From Verrucomicrobia bacterium LW23 (lineage in GTDB: Bacteria; Verrucomicrobiota; Verrucomicrobiia; Methylacidiphilales; UBA1321), in assembly GCA_003054695.1 (NCBI GenBank), contig QAZA01000039.1, forward strand, positions 186,001-250,000: DNA of 64,000 nucleotides. Reading direction: 5' to 3'. Of this stretch, positions 62,130 through 64,000 are shown piece after piece. Made by a program: the position numbers and the translations under genes. The notes under the pieces were generated by a model. The model made no database searches, was not told the origin of the DNA, and was given only the letters and a program-made list of their open reading frames with translations. Positions within the stretch are counted from its first letter, which is position 1; each line of letters starts with the position of its first letter.

Positions 62130-64000
62130 ATGGCCGAGTCGACTCCGCAGACCACTTCCCCCGCCCCCGCCGCCCCCTCCGAAACCGCCGCGCCCGCCCC
62201 GGCGCCGCGCCAGTTTGTGCACCTGCACGTGCACACGGAGTACAGCCTGCTGGACGGCGCCTGCCGCACGGCGGATCTGGCAGCGAAGGCGAAGGCGCTT
62301 GGCATGCCGGCCGTGACGATCAGCGACCATGGCAACATGTACGGGGCGATCGAATTCTTCAAGGAGTGCAAGTCCGCCGGGGTCAAGGCGATCATCGGAT
62401 GCGAGGTGTACCTGGCGCCGGGCAGCCGGCACGACAAGAAAAGCACCTCCGCGCGCGATGCCTCCACGCACCTGCTCCTTCTCTGCAAGGACAAGGAGGG
62501 CTACCACAACCTCATCAAGATCGTCAGCGATGCGCACATGTACGGCTTTCACTATAAGCCGCGCACGGACAAGGAGATGCTGCGCAAGCACAGCAAGGGC
62601 CTCATCTGCACCAGCGCGTGTTTGAAGGGCGAGGTGGCGCAGGCGATCATAGCGGGGGATATCGCCGCCGCCGAGAAATCCGCCCTGGAGTTCGCGGAGA
62701 TTTTCGGCAAGGACGACTTCTACATTGAGGTAGCCAACCACGGCGTTGAGCTGCAACGCACTGTCAACAAGGAGCTTATAGCGCTGGCTAAACGCCTGGA
62801 TCTCAAGCTCGTGGCCACCAACGACGTGCACTACGTGGAAAAGGAGCACGCCGCCGCCCACGACGTGCTGCTGTGCATCGGCACGGGCAGCATGCTTGCC
62901 GACGAAAAGCGGATGCGCTACCCCTCGCAGGAGTTCTACTTCAAGTCAGCTGACGAGATGTACGAGCTGTTTCCCGATTGCCCCGAGGCCGTGGCCAACA
63001 CGATGGAGATTTGCGACAAGTGCAATCTCAAGATTGACCTGGGCATCAACAAATACCCCGCGTACGATCCGCCCGAAGGCTTCACCCGCATGGGCTACCT
63101 GCGCCACCTGTGCTACGAGGGCATGAAGGAGCGCTACGGCGCGCGCGCCGGCGACAAGGAGCTGACCGACCGCCTGGACTACGAGCTGACGATTCTGGAG
63201 AAGACCGGCTTTATCAGCTACTTCCTCATCGTGTGGGATTTCATTAACGCCGCGCGTGAGAGGGGCATCCCCGTCGGCCCCGGCCGTGGCAGCGCGGCGG
63301 GCGCGATGATTGCCTACGTGCTGAAGATCACGGATCTCGACCCCATCCGCTACGGCTTGTTCTTCGAGCGCTTTCTGAACCCGGAGCGCGTGTCGCCGCC
63401 CGATATCGACGTCGACTTCTGCTACAACCGCCGCCCGGAGGTCATCGACTACGTGCGCCGCAAGTACGGCGAGAGCTCCGTGGCGCAGATCATCACCTTC
63501 GGCACGCTCGGCGCCAAGATGGTCGTCCGCGACGTGGGTCGCACGCTGGGCCTGAGCTACGGCGAGACGGATCGCCTGGCCAAGATGATCCCCTTCGACC
63601 CGAAGATGACCCTCGAGAAGGCGCTGAAGGAGAACCCGGAGTTTCAACGCGCCTACGAGGAGGAGGAGAATCCCAGGCAGGTCATCGACTTTGCCCTTAC
63701 GCTGGAAGGACTTACGCGCCAGACCGGCGTGCACGCGGCCGGCGTGGTTATCGCGGATGGCGACCTTACCGACCAGGTGCCGCTCGCGCGGGACGACTCG
63801 GGCGGTGTGGTAACGCAGTACGCCATGGATCCGCTGGGCGAAGTGGGCGCGCTGAAGATGGATTTCCTTGGGCTCAAGACACTTACGGTCATCCAGGACT
63901 GCCTGGACATGATCGAGAAGACGACGGGGAAGAAGATCGTCCTGCACGAGATTCCCCTGGACGACGAGGCGAGTTACGAGATGCTGTGCAAGGCGCAAAA
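62130..64000 (+). CDS. dnaE: DNA polymerase III alpha subunit, 3' end outside window
   Basis: The ATG at 62130 follows GAGGGG by a short spacer and the frame stays open to the window edge (623 residues seen of an expected 1150 or so). After a 27-residue Pro/Ala lead comes the PHP domain (HLHVHTEYSLLDGA with H31, H33 and H35; ISDHGNMYGAIEFF), then the polymerase palm with VGPGRGSAAGA and the catalytic aspartates D425 and D427 in PDIDVDFCYNRR, and GLTRQTGVHAAGVVI. This is the replicative polymerase. The region preceding the gene is repeat-bearing. Confidence 0.94.
   Translation, partial: MAESTPQTTSPAPAAPSETAAPAPAPRQFVHLHVHTEYSLLDGACRTADLAAKAKALGMPAVTISDHGNMYGAIEFFKECKSAGVKAIIGCEVYLAPGSRHDKKSTSARDASTHLLLLCKDKEGYHNLIKIVSDAHMYGFHYKPRTDKEMLRKHSKGLICTSACLKGEVAQAIIAGDIAAAEKSALEFAEIFGKDDFYIEVANHGVELQRTVNKELIALAKRLDLKLVATNDVHYVEKEHAAAHDVLLCIGTGSMLADEKRMRYPSQEFYFKSADEMYELFPDCPEAVANTMEICDKCNLKIDLGINKYPAYDPPEGFTRMGYLRHLCYEGMKERYGARAGDKELTDRLDYELTILEKTGFISYFLIVWDFINAARERGIPVGPGRGSAAGAMIAYVLKITDLDPIRYGLFFERFLNPERVSPPDIDVDFCYNRRPEVIDYVRRKYGESSVAQIITFGTLGAKMVVRDVGRTLGLSYGETDRLAKMIPFDPKMTLEKALKENPEFQRAYEEEENPRQVIDFALTLEGLTRQTGVHAAGVVIADGDLTDQVPLARDDSGGVVTQYAMDPLGEVGALKMDFLGLKTLTVIQDCLDMIEKTTGKKIVLHEIPLDDEASYEMLCKAQ

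Overview
The window is G+C-rich, gene-dense chromosomal DNA. It most likely comes from a Gram-negative bacterium of the Planctomycetota-Verrucomicrobiota group, probably Verrucomicrobiota. This placement is an inference. It rests on Tat-exported DUF1501 and heparinase II/III-type proteins, the futalosine route to menaquinone, and many short dispersed inverted repeats in the intergenic DNA. No rRNA, tRNA or CRISPR array was recognised.

Layout. Positions 1-3256 hold a secreted peptidase-MA-like protein entering from the left edge, a small exported protein and a DUF309 protein. Positions 3796-20190 hold a three-gene polyunsaturated fatty acid (PUFA) synthase operon with overlapping genes: pfaD (enoyl reductase), pfaA (KS-AT-ACP-ACP-KR-DH) and a pfaC-type gene that also carries the acyltransferase usually found in PfaB (KS-CLF-AT-DH-DH). 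Two small envelope genes follow. Next come a reverse-strand GH31 glycosidase (20948-23209) and a molybdenum hydroxylase locus (23448-30190): XdhC-like chaperone, a small secreted protein, a MocA-like cytidylyltransferase, and Tat-exported 2Fe-2S, molybdopterin and FAD/[4Fe-4S] subunits resembling periplasmic aldehyde oxidase PaoABC.

Positions 31195-38356 carry an aldo/keto reductase, a membrane protein and a menaquinone cluster (ubiX, mqnP, mqnE, mqnA, mqnC). A SUKH-like protein, a DUF1501 protein, a GAF-histidine kinase-receiver hybrid, a CrtI-type desaturase, an RtcB-family RNA ligase and a TPR membrane protein follow. A gene broken by one in-frame stop lies at 48279-48956. Positions 49014-56939 are a reverse-strand central-carbon block (sucC, sucD, gltA, pdhA, pdhB, pdhC). 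The right end has a sugar isomerase-like TIM barrel, a DUF4886/SGNH protein, a secreted heparinase-like protein and the 5' part of dnaE.

The most unusual signal is a palindrome of about 19 bp (GGGACAT-NNN-ATGTCCC). At least a dozen copies lie between 7.4 and 25.8 kb, nearly all inside coding sequence and always read through in frame, in the PUFA synthase genes and the molybdenum-enzyme accessory genes. I saw none in the other 38 kb. Separate families of longer inverted repeats occupy the intergenic gaps at 2.4-2.65, 40.4-40.6, 44.7-45.2, 53.05, 57.3-57.6 and 62.0 kb.
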